Assembly: GCA_019510435.1 (NCBI GenBank)
Contig: JAEKKJ010000014.1
Span: forward strand, 1-64,000
From: Caulobacterales bacterium
GTDB lineage: Bacteria; Pseudomonadota; Alphaproteobacteria; Caulobacterales; Caulobacteraceae
Reading direction: 5' to 3'
Length of the DNA: 64,000 nt
A program made the translations under genes and the position numbers. Each line of letters opens with the position of its first letter. Within the stretch, counting starts at the first letter, position 1. A model generated the notes under the pieces. The model did not search any database. It worked only from the letters and a program-made list of their open reading frames with translations, and had not been told where the DNA came from. This document shows, piece by piece, positions 37,057 to 47,018 of this stretch.

Positions 37057-37192
37057 TCCTCCGCTTCAGGGGAGGGACAGATCGCGCAGCGATCCGGGTG
37101 GCGTGACCACGATCGGGCGCCGAGCTTGATCGCCTAACCCCCATCCCGCCCGGGTTCGCGGAGTCGACCCTCCCCTAAAGAGGAGGGATAGT
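37057..37192. repeat. Structured palindromic intergenic repeat, copy A
   Basis: About 136 bases between pyrG and the next gene. It holds a CCTCC/GGAGG hairpin (37058-37075), a GATCGC-GCA-GCGATC hairpin (37080-37094), a CCGGGTGG-type central arm that can pair with CCCGCCCGG near 37145-37153, a GAGCTTGAT motif, and an outer CCTCCCC-TAAAG-AGGAGGG hairpin near 37169-37187. The same architecture occurs at 50229-50377 with compensating base changes, so this is a repeat family. Confidence 0.8.
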
Positions 37193-37199
37193 CGGTGTC

Positions 37200-37535
37200 A
37201 TGACGACCGAAACCGACGTCCGTCGCATCGCCCTGTCGCTGCCCGAGGCGCGGGAGGAACCGCACTTCGAGCTGACCTCCTTCCGGGTGGCCGGGAAGAT
37301 CTTCTGCACCCTGGGCGCCGAGCCGGGCCGGATCATGTTGAAGCTCGACCCCGAGGACCAGGCCAACCTGGTGGGCGACGATCCCGCAGCGATCCAGCCG
37401 GTCCCCGGCTACTGGGGGCAGAAGGGCTCGACCTACGTCCGCTACGAGGCCCTGGAGGAGGCGCGGCTGGCGGTCCTCCTCCGCCTGGCCTGGGCCACGG
37501 TGGCGCCCAAGCGGCTCAGCCGGCTTTCGGGATGA
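37200..37535 (+). CDS. MmcQ/YjbR-family protein
   Basis: A 111-residue protein with the YjbR/MmcQ pattern: [24 protein letters not shown], then a [16 protein letters not shown] strand-helix, [12 protein letters not shown] and a C-terminal helix ending in APKRL. The fold resembles the DNA-binding CyaY-like fold, but no precise role is known. The ATG is eight bases after the palindromic repeat. The 3' end overlaps the convergent MAPEG gene by 20 bases. Confidence 0.85.
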   Translation: MTTETDVRRIALSLPEAREEPHFELTSFRVAGKIFCTLGAEPGRIMLKLDPEDQANLVGDDPAAIQPVPGYWGQKGSTYVRYEALEEARLAVLLRLAWATVAPKRLSRLSG

Positions 37536-37935
37536 AGAACCAGGACCAGAAGGCGATCAGGACCCCGTTGGAGATCGCGAACACGATGAGCCGGTGCAGG
37601 ACGTTGTTGTAGCTGAGGTGGATGGCCGAATGGACCGCCCGCAGGCCCACATAGGTCCAGGCCAGCACCAAGGCCGTGCGGTCGACCCGGCCGGCCACGA
37701 AATACATCAGGCCACCGACGTAGAAGAGCATCGGCAGCTCGAGCAGGTTCATATAGTTGCGGTTGGTCACCGCCACGTTGGGCGGCACCCGGGGCGATTC
37801 GCCGAACTTGAAGTCGTCCGCACGGACCTGCCCGGCCGACACCGCCCGGAAGCGGGTGGCCGGGATGAAGCCCAGGACCAGGAAGGTGAGGAGGGCGAGC
37901 GCCCCGACGGGCGCGAAGATGGCATCTTGCGGCAT
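37516..37935 (-). CDS. MAPEG-family membrane protein
   Basis: A 139-residue protein with four hydrophobic helices and the MAPEG marker [17 protein letters not shown] (a variant of N-x-x-E-x-x-P). MAPEG proteins in eukaryotes handle glutathione conjugation and eicosanoids; bacterial members are poorly characterised. It is convergent with the YjbR-type gene and divergent from rpmF. Confidence 0.85.
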   Translation of the reverse strand: MPQDAIFAPVGALALLTFLVLGFIPATRFRAVSAGQVRADDFKFGESPRVPPNVAVTNRNYMNLLELPMLFYVGGLMYFVAGRVDRTALVLAWTYVGLRAVHSAIHLSYNNVLHRLIVFAISNGVLIAFWSWFFIPKAG

Positions 37936-38076
37936 GCAGCGCCTCAGCGATTGATTGACGCCGTAAACTCTAAAGCAGACAGCTTGATCGCGCGCGGGGT
38001 TTCATGCATAAGCCCGCGCTCACGTCGGCGGCCGGGTTGGCCGCCGCATCCATTTTCACGCCCACGAGATCTTCCG

Positions 38077-38259
38077 ATGGCCGTTCCCAAGAGAAAAACC
38101 TCGCCGTCGCGGCGCAACATGCGCCGGTCGCACCACGCGCTGGCCCCGAACGCCTTCCACGAAGACAAGGAGACGGGCGAGCTGAAGCGTCCGCACCACG
38201 TCGACCTGAAGACCGGCATGTACAAGGGCCGCCAGGTCCTGACGCCGAAGGAAGACTAA
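38077..38259 (+). CDS. rpmF: 50S ribosomal protein L32
   Basis: L32 is a 60-residue large-subunit protein. The start [22 protein letters not shown] is diagnostic; there are no zinc-binding Cys, the usual state in alphaproteobacteria. The ATG at 38077 was chosen for this canonical start, since the frame stays open far upstream. The 141-base region upstream has a TTGACG (37955-37960) that may be a -35 element. A strong bidirectional terminator follows. Confidence 0.97.
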   Translation: MAVPKRKTSPSRRNMRRSHHALAPNAFHEDKETGELKRPHHVDLKTGMYKGRQVLTPKED

Positions 38260-38281
38260 GGCTTCACCTGCCGCCAGGTTG

Positions 38282-38315
38282 AAAAACACCGGCCGTTCGC
38301 GCGGCCGGTGTTTTT
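38282..38315. terminator. Bidirectional terminator after rpmF
   Basis: AAAAACACCGGCC (38282-38294) pairs perfectly with GGCCGGTGTTTTT (38303-38315). It has T-runs in both directions and so serves rpmF and the convergent gene at 38342-38581. Confidence 0.93.
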
Positions 38316-38341
38316 GCGTCTGGGGACCAGCGCGACCGCGC

Positions 38342-38581
38342 TCAGTGATGGCGGTCGAAGTCCATGCCCGCCTTCACCTCGTCGATCGCCTCATTGACCT
38401 CCTTGATGGCCTTGACCCGGTGGCCGCCCTTGTCGGCGACGGCCTCCTGCAGTTCGCTGCGCGCGGTCTGGAGGGCCGTCAGGGCCGCCTGCATGTGCGG
38501 CTGGTCAGCGGATGCGCGCCCGACGATGGCGCCCAGGGCCAGGGCGCCGGCCACGACGGCGACTTGAAGCTTGCGGTTCAT
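38342..38581 (-). CDS. Small periplasmic helical protein (DKGGHR type)
   Basis: A 79-residue protein with a signal peptide (ending near GRASAD) and two amphipathic helices: HMQAALTALQTARSELQEA and KAIKEVNEAIDEVKAGMDF, joined by the DKGGHR turn and ending in DRHH. I have seen this pattern as a small secreted domain in other proteobacteria, but know no function. The His residues at both ends could bind metal, which is speculation. It shares the terminator at 38282-38315. Confidence 0.7.
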   Translation of the reverse strand: MNRKLQVAVVAGALALGAIVGRASADQPHMQAALTALQTARSELQEAVADKGGHRVKAIKEVNEAIDEVKAGMDFDRHH

Positions 38582-38663
38582 TTCTGTGCCTCCCGAGCGC
38601 GAGACTGCGCCCGTGAAGCATGGCCGTGGGGCGCCTCGGCCGCCAGTCCGAATCGTAACGGCG

Positions 38664-40845
<2,182 letters not shown>

Positions 40846-41961
40846 CTAGCGACGCGCCAAGCCCGCCGCGAGGCTGACCAGCTCGGCCTGGCGGTGGGCG
40901 CCGGCCTTGTCGAGCACCCGCTTCAGGTGGGTCTTGGCGGTGGCTTCGGAGATCGCCAGGTCGTGGGCCGCCGAACGCAGGCTGGCCCCGCCCGCGAGCG
41001 CCGCCGTCAGCGCCGCCTCGCGGGGGGTTAGCCCGAAGGCGTCCGCCAGCACCGCATGATCCACCGCCAGGGCGGCGCCCGGATCGTCGATGAAGAGGCC
41101 GACGCTGACGTTGGAGGCCCGGAAGCCCGGCGTCTGAAGCCGCTCCACGTGCAGCACCAGCGGATAGGCGGAGGCCTCGCGCGGCACGACCAGGCGCTGG
41201 ACGCCCATCGGCGGCGCCCGACCTGCGGCCTCGGCCAGCATCGCCTGCAGCCGGCGGGCCAGGGTGGCGCCGCGCAGGCGGGGGCCCAGCGCGTCGACAA
41301 TCAGCTCTTCGCAGTCGCGGGCCATCTCCAGCGCAGCGCGGTTGGCGAACTGCAGCCGCAGCTTGCGGTCCAGCAGGACGACGCCGGTCTGCAGCCGGTC
41401 CAGCATGCCGAACGCGGCGTGCGCCGTGCCCGCCGCCTCGCCCAGCCGCTGGCCGATGCGGAACGCCCGCTCCATGTGCGGCCGCAGGATCTCCAGCAGC
41501 TGCATGGCCTGCGGGTCGTAGTCGCCCAGCCGTTCGGGCCGGAAGATCGACAGGAAGCTGCGCGATCCGCCCAGCGACATGGCGGTCAGGGCCGCGTGGT
41601 GCCCGCCCATCGGCTGCACGAACTCGCCGTAGAAGGCGGTGTCGTAGAGCGCCCGGCTGAGCGGCGTCGAGCCGGGGACCAGGGCGCACATCCGGTCCCA
41701 GTTGCGCTCAGGGATACGCTCCAGCCAGAGCCGCACGGCGTCGCTCTGCAGCGTCGAGGGCAGGCGCTGGCCCAGCTCGGGGTCGATGTTGCCCAGCGCG
41801 GCGCTCCAGCGGCCGTCGCCGGCGTGGCGCTCGGCGGCCACCGCGTGGCGCCCGCCCGCCGCCTCGGCCAGCGCCGCCAGCGCCTCGCCCATGGCCTGCC
41901 CATCCTCCGCCGCCTCGTAGAAGCGGTCGGCCAGCCTCAATACGTCCCCGGCTCCCAGCAT
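40846..41961 (-). CDS. LuxR-family transcriptional regulator
   Basis: A 371-residue regulator. The C-terminal LuxR/GerE helix-turn-helix (about 305-368) contains FGLTPREAALTAALAGGASL and SEATAKTHLKRVLDKAG. The N-terminal 300 residues include a region resembling a PAS/GAF-type sensor (GVVLLDRKLRLQFANRAALEMA). No receiver domain is seen, so it is not a response regulator. The start at 41961 is the first Met; the reading frame stays open far upstream but antisense to the next gene. It is divergent from the 392-residue unknown protein with 108 bases between them, which makes that gene its likely target. Confidence 0.85.
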   Translation of the reverse strand: MLGAGDVLRLADRFYEAAEDGQAMGEALAALAEAAGGRHAVAAERHAGDGRWSAALGNIDPELGQRLPSTLQSDAVRLWLERIPERNWDRMCALVPGSTPLSRALYDTAFYGEFVQPMGGHHAALTAMSLGGSRSFLSIFRPERLGDYDPQAMQLLEILRPHMERAFRIGQRLGEAAGTAHAAFGMLDRLQTGVVLLDRKLRLQFANRAALEMARDCEELIVDALGPRLRGATLARRLQAMLAEAAGRAPPMGVQRLVVPREASAYPLVLHVERLQTPGFRASNVSVGLFIDDPGAALAVDHAVLADAFGLTPREAALTAALAGGASLRSAAHDLAISEATAKTHLKRVLDKAGAHRQAELVSLAAGLARR

Positions 41962-41979
41962 CGCCAAAGGCTCCGCATC

Positions 41980-41991
41980 CCCCGAACGGGG
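41980..41991. promoter_or_regulatory. Palindrome in the LuxR intergenic region, possible operator
   Basis: CCCCGAACGGGG is a dyad with CCCCG and CGGGG arms around AA, 19-30 bases upstream of the luxR start. LuxR-type dimers bind short dyads, so this is a candidate site; there is no other support. Confidence 0.3.
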
Positions 41992-42029
41992 TATGTGCCA
42001 CCATAGCGCGTAGTCCACAACCGGAGGAA

Positions 42030-42063
42030 GGGGGTCGTCGAGGCCCCCTGAAACCTCAGGGAG
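42030..42063 (+). promoter_or_regulatory. Two competing hairpins over the ribosome-binding site
   Basis: Hairpin 1 pairs GGGGG (42030-42034) with CCCCC (42044-42048). Hairpin 2 pairs CCCTGA (42046-42051) with TCAGGG (42056-42061), loop AACC, and contains most of the Shine-Dalgarno GGGAG (42059-42063) of the gene at 42070. Both need bases 42046-42048, so they exclude each other. This could gate translation. Confidence 0.4.
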
Positions 42064-42069
42064 ACTGAA

Positions 42070-43248
42070 ATGCCAACCGCCACCATCACCCGCCAGCCCG
42101 CGGTCGCCGACGTCCGGCCGCCGATCGTCATGGTCGATCCGCAGGCGCCGGCCTCGCCGGAACTGAAGGCCCTGCTGACCGACGTTCAGAACAAGATGAA
42201 GCTGAGCTTCGCCATGGCGGCCGCCGGCGTGGCGCCCGCCCAGCCCAGCGCCACGGACAAGCTCTTCCAGTCGTTCATGGCCAATCGCCCGCAGGCCAAG
42301 CGGGACAAGGCGCGCGCCCACGCCCAGACCCTGCTCTCCGCCGCCCCCGCCGTGCGCCAGACCATGTTCGGCCGCTACGGCGTCATCGAGAGCGCCGCCT
42401 ACAAGGGCGCCGACCAGGCCCAGCAGACCCTGGGCGTGACCAAGGTGGACGGCGCCAAGCTGCAGGCCTCGCTCACCGCCTTCGGCGAGAACGACGCGGC
42501 CCAAGTGGTGGCGCCGCCCGCCTCCTTCGCCGCCAAGACCCTGACCGCCATCGACCTTTCGGCCCTGCGGCGGCTGAAGCCCATCGATCCCGACGTGCTG
42601 GCCGGCGCGAAGTACAAGAAGCTCGGGCTGTTCATCAATTCGGTGCACTGCATCGAGGAGACCGACGGCTGGGGCTCCGACGAGATCGCCATGGGCGGGG
42701 TCGCCACCGCGCCCGACGGGACCACGTTCAAGATCGGCGAGTTCATGGTCTCGGACGACTTCGACGCGGGCGAGACCAAGACCTATTCGGGCAAGGGCAA
42801 GCTGTTCCACGAGTTCAACATCCGCACGGACAAGAACTGGCCGCATGTCTACGCCTGCGTAGTCTGCATGGCCGAGAAGGACGGCTCCGGGTTCGGCGAC
42901 TTCCTGACCCAGCTCTGGGACAAGGTCGGCGACGAGGTGAAGGCGGCGATCGCGGGCGCCGTGGGCGGCGCCATCGGCGCGGCGCTGGGCTCGTTCTTCG
43001 GGCCGCTGGGCACGGCCCTCGGCACGGCGATCGGCTGGCTGCTGGGCGCCCTGGTGAACTGGATCCTCGGCTTCTTCCAGGACGACATCGTGGCCAACCA
43101 CACCATCCTGCTGGGCCTGGGGGCCGCCACCAAGTCGTACTACGACTGGGCCAAGCTGACGGCGGATCCGCCGCACCAGTTCAGCGTCGACTACAACGGC
43201 GACGGCGGCCGCTACCGCGTCTGGTTCTCGCTGAGCGTCTATCCGTAA
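42070..43248 (+). CDS. Unrecognised protein with a Gly-rich hydrophobic hairpin
   Basis: A 392-residue protein whose family I do not recognise. Residues 1-170 look helical and soluble, without a signal peptide. About 182-265 is beta-rich (LGLFINSVHCIEETDGWGSDEI, then a strand-rich part ending ACVVCMAEKDG). Residues 276-338 are hydrophobic and Gly-rich with repeated GxxxG/AxxxG spacing (AVGGAIGAALGSFFGPLG, then GTAIGWLLGALVNWILGFF), able to form a membrane hairpin. The last 30 residues are strand-like (FSVDYNGDGGRYRVWFSLSV). It could switch between soluble and membrane states, as pore formers do, but that is inference. GGGAG lies six bases before the ATG. Confidence 0.8.
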   Translation: MPTATITRQPAVADVRPPIVMVDPQAPASPELKALLTDVQNKMKLSFAMAAAGVAPAQPSATDKLFQSFMANRPQAKRDKARAHAQTLLSAAPAVRQTMFGRYGVIESAAYKGADQAQQTLGVTKVDGAKLQASLTAFGENDAAQVVAPPASFAAKTLTAIDLSALRRLKPIDPDVLAGAKYKKLGLFINSVHCIEETDGWGSDEIAMGGVATAPDGTTFKIGEFMVSDDFDAGETKTYSGKGKLFHEFNIRTDKNWPHVYACVVCMAEKDGSGFGDFLTQLWDKVGDEVKAAIAGAVGGAIGAALGSFFGPLGTALGTAIGWLLGALVNWILGFFQDDIVANHTILLGLGAATKSYYDWAKLTADPPHQFSVDYNGDGGRYRVWFSLSVYP

Positions 43249-43254
43249 GGCGTT

Positions 43255-43286
43255 CGCCGGGCGCGGCTTGCCGGTCGCGCCCGGCG
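43255..43286 (+). terminator. Hairpin terminator after the 392-residue protein
   Basis: An 11-base-pair perfect GC stem (43255-43265 with 43276-43286) with a 10-base loop begins six bases after the stop. Only TTCTG follows, so termination may be partial. Confidence 0.65.
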
Positions 43287-43320
43287 CTTCTGCAACCCAA
43301 AACGCTTCTGCAACCCAAAA
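43285..43320 (+). repeat. Perfect 18-base tandem duplication before ftsB
   Basis: CGCTTCTGCAACCCAAAA occurs twice without a gap (43285-43302 and 43303-43320). It starts in the last bases of the terminator stem and ends 45 bases before the ftsB start. Confidence 0.95.
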
Positions 43321-43364
43321 TTAAGCATGCCCGGGCCAATCCTCGGGAAGGAGAGATTCCCCAC

Positions 43365-43661
43365 GTGCTCGACCGCCTTCGCCCGCACCTGTCCACGACC
43401 GCGCTGGCGCTGCTGATCTTCTATTTCGCGGCCAATGGCTTCACCGGCGAGGGCGGCCTGCTGCGGGCCAACCAGCGCAGCGCGACCCTGACCGCCAAGA
43501 CCCGAGAGCTTGCCCGCCTGACCGCCCAGCGCCACGACCTCGAGGTTAGGGCGCAACTGCTGCGCGATGAGAGCCTTTCAGCCGACCTCCTGGAGGAAAG
43601 GGCGCGTTCCGTTCTAGGCTTCGCCGATCCAAGGGACTATGTGATCCGCCTGAACCCCTGA
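43365..43661 (+). CDS. ftsB: FtsB/DivIC-type septum protein
   Basis: FtsB-like proteins join FtsL and FtsQ in the divisome. The 98-residue protein has one membrane helix (about 10-27) followed by a coiled coil with Leu at regular spacing (RELARLTAQRHDLEVRAQLL) and a C-terminal segment ending GFADPRDYVIRL, typical of the alphaproteobacterial family. The GTG start at 43365 has GAAGGAGAG ten bases upstream. Its place between eno and pdhA is usual in alphaproteobacteria. Confidence 0.9.
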   Translation: MLDRLRPHLSTTALALLIFYFAANGFTGEGGLLRANQRSATLTAKTRELARLTAQRHDLEVRAQLLRDESLSADLLEERARSVLGFADPRDYVIRLNP

Positions 43662-43714
43662 AGCTGCTTCGGCGGTTGATCCAAGGGGCCCTGGACGGAA
43701 TCACGGAGTGACGC

Positions 43715-44767
43715 ATGGCGCGCGGGCAGACCGGTGCGGCCGGTCGGCGAAAAGCCAACGGAGCGGGTGAGCAACCAGCCCAGACCGGGAAGACCCAGTC
43801 GGGCAAGGACGAGCTCCTCAAATACTATCGGGACATGCTGCTGATCCGCCGCTTCGAGGAGCGGGCCGGCCAGCTGTACGGCATGGGCCTGATCGGCGGC
43901 TTCTGCCACCTCTACATCGGGCAGGAGGCGATCGCGGTCGGCGTCGAGGCGGCCAAGCGGCCCGGCGACCAGATCATCACCGGCTATCGCGACCACGGCC
44001 ACATGCTGGTGAGCGGCATGGACCCCAAGGAGGTCATGGCTGAGCTGACCGGGCGCGCGGGCGGCTCGTCCCGCGGCAAGGGCGGTTCGATGCACATGTT
44101 CTCGACCGAGGCGGCGTTCTACGGCGGCCACGGCATCGTGGGGGCGCAGGTGCCGCTGGGCACCGGCCTGGCGCTGGCCGACAGTTACCGCGGCGACGGC
44201 AAGGTCAGCTTCACCTTCTTCGGTGACGGGGCCGCCAACCAGGGCCAGGTCTACGAGGCCTTCAACATGGCCGAGCTGTGGAAGCTGCCGGTCGTCTATG
44301 TGATCGAGAACAACCAATACGCCATGGGCACGGCGATCCAGCGCTCGTCGGCCGAGACCCGGCTGCACAAGCGCGGCGTCTCGTTCAACATCCCGGGCGA
44401 AGAGGTCGACGGCATGGATGTGCTGGCGGTCAAGGCCGCCACCGAGAAGGCCGCCGCCCATGCCCGCGCCGGCAACGGGCCCTTCATCCTGGAGATGAAG
44501 ACCTACCGCTACCGCGGCCACTCCATGAGCGACCCGGCCAAGTACCGCACCCGCGAAGAGGTGGACGAGGTGCGCAAGACGCGCGACCCGATCGACCACG
44601 TCGAGGAGATGCTGGAGAAGAACGGCTGGGCCGACGAGGCCACGCTGAAGGCCATCGACGCCGAGGTGAAGAAGATCGTGGCGGACGCGGCGGAGTTCGC
44701 CCGCACCTCGCCCGAGCCCGAGCCCTCGGAACTCTACACGGACGTCTATACGGAGCTCCCTGCGTGA
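43715..44767 (+). CDS. pdhA: Pyruvate dehydrogenase E1 component, alpha subunit
   Basis: PdhA is the thiamine-diphosphate-binding half of the E1 heterotetramer that decarboxylates pyruvate. It is 350 residues. The ThDP motif [25 protein letters not shown] and the HGHMLVSG and phosphorylation-loop-like [13 protein letters not shown] segments are clear. The first 25 residues are a Gly/Ala/Lys-rich lead. Its stop overlaps the pdhB GTG (GTGA). Confidence 0.97.
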   Translation: MARGQTGAAGRRKANGAGEQPAQTGKTQSGKDELLKYYRDMLLIRRFEERAGQLYGMGLIGGFCHLYIGQEAIAVGVEAAKRPGDQIITGYRDHGHMLVSGMDPKEVMAELTGRAGGSSRGKGGSMHMFSTEAAFYGGHGIVGAQVPLGTGLALADSYRGDGKVSFTFFGDGAANQGQVYEAFNMAELWKLPVVYVIENNQYAMGTAIQRSSAETRLHKRGVSFNIPGEEVDGMDVLAVKAATEKAAAHARAGNGPFILEMKTYRYRGHSMSDPAKYRTREEVDEVRKTRDPIDHVEEMLEKNGWADEATLKAIDAEVKKIVADAAEFARTSPEPEPSELYTDVYTELPA

Positions 44768-46176
44768 CCGACATCCTGATGCCGGCGCTCTCGCCCACGA
44801 TGGAAGAGGGCACGCTCGCCAAGTGGCACGTGAAGGTGGGCGACAACGTCAGGTCCGGCGACGTCATCGCCGAGATCGAGACCGACAAGGCGACCATGGA
44901 GGTGGAGGCCGTCGACGAGGGCACCGTCGCCGAGATCCTGGTGCCGGAAGGCACGGAAGAGGTGAAGGTCAACACCCCGATCGCCCGGCTGGGCGGCGAG
45001 GGCGGGGCCGCCGCCGCGCCGGCGCCTGCGCCGAAGGCGGAGGCCGCGCCGCCGCAGTCCCGCGCCGAGGCGTCCGGCGATCCGGAGCGCAAGCCGCCCG
45101 AGGTCGACGCCAAGCCGCGGCCGGAAGGCGAGGGCGCGGCCCCGGTGACGCCCAAGGTCGCGCTGCGGGACCCTGAGCTTCCGGCCGGCGTGCAGCTGGT
45201 GAAGGTGACGGTCCGCGACGCCCTGCGCGACGCCATGGCCGAGGAGATGCGCCGCGACGCCGACGTCTTCCTGATGGGCGAGGAGGTCGCGCAGTACCAG
45301 GGCGCCTACAAGGTCTCCCGCGGCCTGCTGGACGAGTTCGGGCCCAAACGGGTGATCGACACCCCGATCACCGAGTACGGCTTCGCTGGCCTCGGCGTCG
45401 GGGCGGCCATGGCGGGCCTGAAGCCGGTCGTCGAGTTCATGACCTTCAACTTCGCCATGCAGGCCATTGACCACATTATCAATTCGGCCGCGAAGACGCT
45501 CTACATGTCCGGCGGGCAGATCCGCTCCTCGATCGTCTTCCGCGGTCCGAACGGCGCGGCGGCCCGGGTCGGAGCCCAGCACAGCCAGGACTATGCCGCC
45601 TGGTACGGCCACGTGCCGGGGCTGAAGGTGGTCGCCCCCTACGATTCCGCCGACGCCAAGGGCCTGCTCAAGGCCGCCATCCGCGACCCGAACCCCGTGG
45701 TCTTCCTGGAGCACGAGATGCTCTACGGCCAGGAGTTCGACGTGCCGGAAGGCGTCGACTGGGTGGTGCCCATCGGCAAGGCCAAGGTCCGCCGCGAGGG
45801 AACCGGTGTCACCCTGGTGGCCTATTCCCGCATGGTGGGCTTCTGCCTGCAGGCGGCCGAGGAGCTTGCCAAGGAGGGCATCGAGGCCGAGGTGGTCGAC
45901 CTGCGGACCATCCGCCCGATGGACATCGAGACGGTCGTGGCCAGCGTGAAGAAGACCAACCGGCTGGTCACAGTCGAGGAAGGCTGGGGCCCCATGGGCG
46001 TCGGCGCCGAGATCGCGGCCAAGGTCACCGAACTGGCCTTCGACTACCTGGACGCCCCGCCGATGCGCGTGCACCAGGAGGACGTGCCGCTGCCTTACGC
46101 CGCCAATCTCGAGGCCCTGTCCATGCCGTCGATCGAGCGGATCGTGAAGGCGGCCAAGGCGGTGAGCTACAAGTGA
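44764..46176 (+). CDS. pdhB: Pyruvate dehydrogenase E1 beta subunit with N-terminal lipoyl domain
   Basis: The GTG start at 44764 overlaps the pdhA stop and gives 470 residues. Residues 1-80 are a lipoyl domain with Lys42 in ETDKATM, then an Ala/Pro-rich linker of about 60 residues, then the E1-beta transketolase-like domain from about 140 ([18 protein letters not shown]). A lipoylated E1-beta is a feature of alphaproteobacterial PDH. The lipoyl domain is nearly identical in DNA to the one in pdhC. The stop overlaps the next GTG. Confidence 0.97.
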   Translation: MTDILMPALSPTMEEGTLAKWHVKVGDNVRSGDVIAEIETDKATMEVEAVDEGTVAEILVPEGTEEVKVNTPIARLGGEGGAAAAPAPAPKAEAAPPQSRAEASGDPERKPPEVDAKPRPEGEGAAPVTPKVALRDPELPAGVQLVKVTVRDALRDAMAEEMRRDADVFLMGEEVAQYQGAYKVSRGLLDEFGPKRVIDTPITEYGFAGLGVGAAMAGLKPVVEFMTFNFAMQAIDHIINSAAKTLYMSGGQIRSSIVFRGPNGAAARVGAQHSQDYAAWYGHVPGLKVVAPYDSADAKGLLKAAIRDPNPVVFLEHEMLYGQEFDVPEGVDWVVPIGKAKVRREGTGVTLVAYSRMVGFCLQAAEELAKEGIEAEVVDLRTIRPMDIETVVASVKKTNRLVTVEEGWGPMGVGAEIAAKVTELAFDYLDAPPMRVHQEDVPLPYAANLEALSMPSIERIVKAAKAVSYK

Positions 46177-46583
46177 CCGCGCAGAGCCCGTTCACCTGGC
46201 GCGCAGGCGGCTGCCATTGCGGCGGCGTGCGCTTCGAAGTGGCCGTGCCGGACCGCGTGGAGGCGCAGAGCTGCAACTGCTCGATGTGCGAGAAGACGGG
46301 GTTCGTGCACGTGATCGTGCCGGAAAGCCGGTTCCGGATCGTGCGCGGCCGCGAGCGGCTGACCGAGTACACATTCAACACGCGGGTGGCCAAGCACCTG
46401 TTCTGCTCGGAGTGCGGCGTGAAGGCCTTCTACCGGCCGCGGTCGAACCCGGACGGCTGGAGCGTCAACGCCCGCTGCCTGGACGAGGCCGAGGGCCTGG
46501 AGATCGTCGTCGAGGCGTTCGACGGCAAGAACTGGGAAGCCAACGCCGCCTCGCTGGCGCACCTCTCCAAGGAGCCGGCATGA
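46173..46583 (+). CDS. GFA-family zinc protein, copy 1
   Basis: A 136-residue protein of the Mss4-like GFA family (glutathione-dependent formaldehyde-activating enzyme-like). The zinc Cys sets are GGCHCGG (CxC), SCNCSMC (CxCxxC) and LFCSECG (CxxC), all present. The biochemical role of most GFA proteins is unproven. The GTG start overlaps the pdhB stop as GTGA, so it is translated from the PDH message. A second GFA gene follows with an ATGA overlap. Confidence 0.9.
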   Translation: MTAQSPFTWRAGGCHCGGVRFEVAVPDRVEAQSCNCSMCEKTGFVHVIVPESRFRIVRGRERLTEYTFNTRVAKHLFCSECGVKAFYRPRSNPDGWSVNARCLDEAEGLEIVVEAFDGKNWEANAASLAHLSKEPA

Positions 46584-47014
46584 CCCGGCTGGAGGGCCAG
46601 TGCCACTGCGGCGCCGTGGCCGTGCGGCTGGAGACGCCGACGCCGGTGGGCGAGCTGCCGTTCCGGGCCTGCCAGTGCGGCTTCTGCCGCCGTCACGGCG
46701 CGGCCACCACCAGCGACCCGGCCGGGCGCATCACCATCGCCTGCGCGCCGGACGCCCTCAGCCGCTACCGCTTCGGCCAGAAGCTGTCGAATTTCCTGAT
46801 GTGCGACACCTGCGGGGTCTATGTGGGGTCGCTGATGGAGGCCGACGGCGCCGCGTTCGCGATCCTGAACGTCCGCGGCGTCGACCTGCCCGGCTTTGCG
46901 GGACGGGTTCCCGAATCGAAGACCTATGACGACGAAACACCCGAGGCGCGGACCGCGCGGCGCAAGGCGCTGTGGTCGCCCGTGAACCTCGCCCTGTTGG
47001 AAACGAGCGCCTGA
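46580..47014 (+). CDS. GFA-family zinc protein, copy 2
   Basis: A 144-residue GFA protein only distantly similar to the preceding one. Zinc Cys are in GQCHCGA, ACQCGFC and MCDTCG. It has a longer C-terminus ([21 protein letters not shown]). The two copies are not a recent tandem duplication, since they share little beyond the Cys motifs. It ends four bases before the pdhC ATG. Confidence 0.9.
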   Translation: MTRLEGQCHCGAVAVRLETPTPVGELPFRACQCGFCRRHGAATTSDPAGRITIACAPDALSRYRFGQKLSNFLMCDTCGVYVGSLMEADGAAFAILNVRGVDLPGFAGRVPESKTYDDETPEARTARRKALWSPVNLALLETSA

Positions 47015-47018
47015 GACC

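Noticed and set aside
41962..43176. N-terminal extension of the LuxR regulator to 776 residues
   Set aside because: The extra part is antisense to the 392-residue gene and has shadow composition; the Met at 41961 starts the domain.
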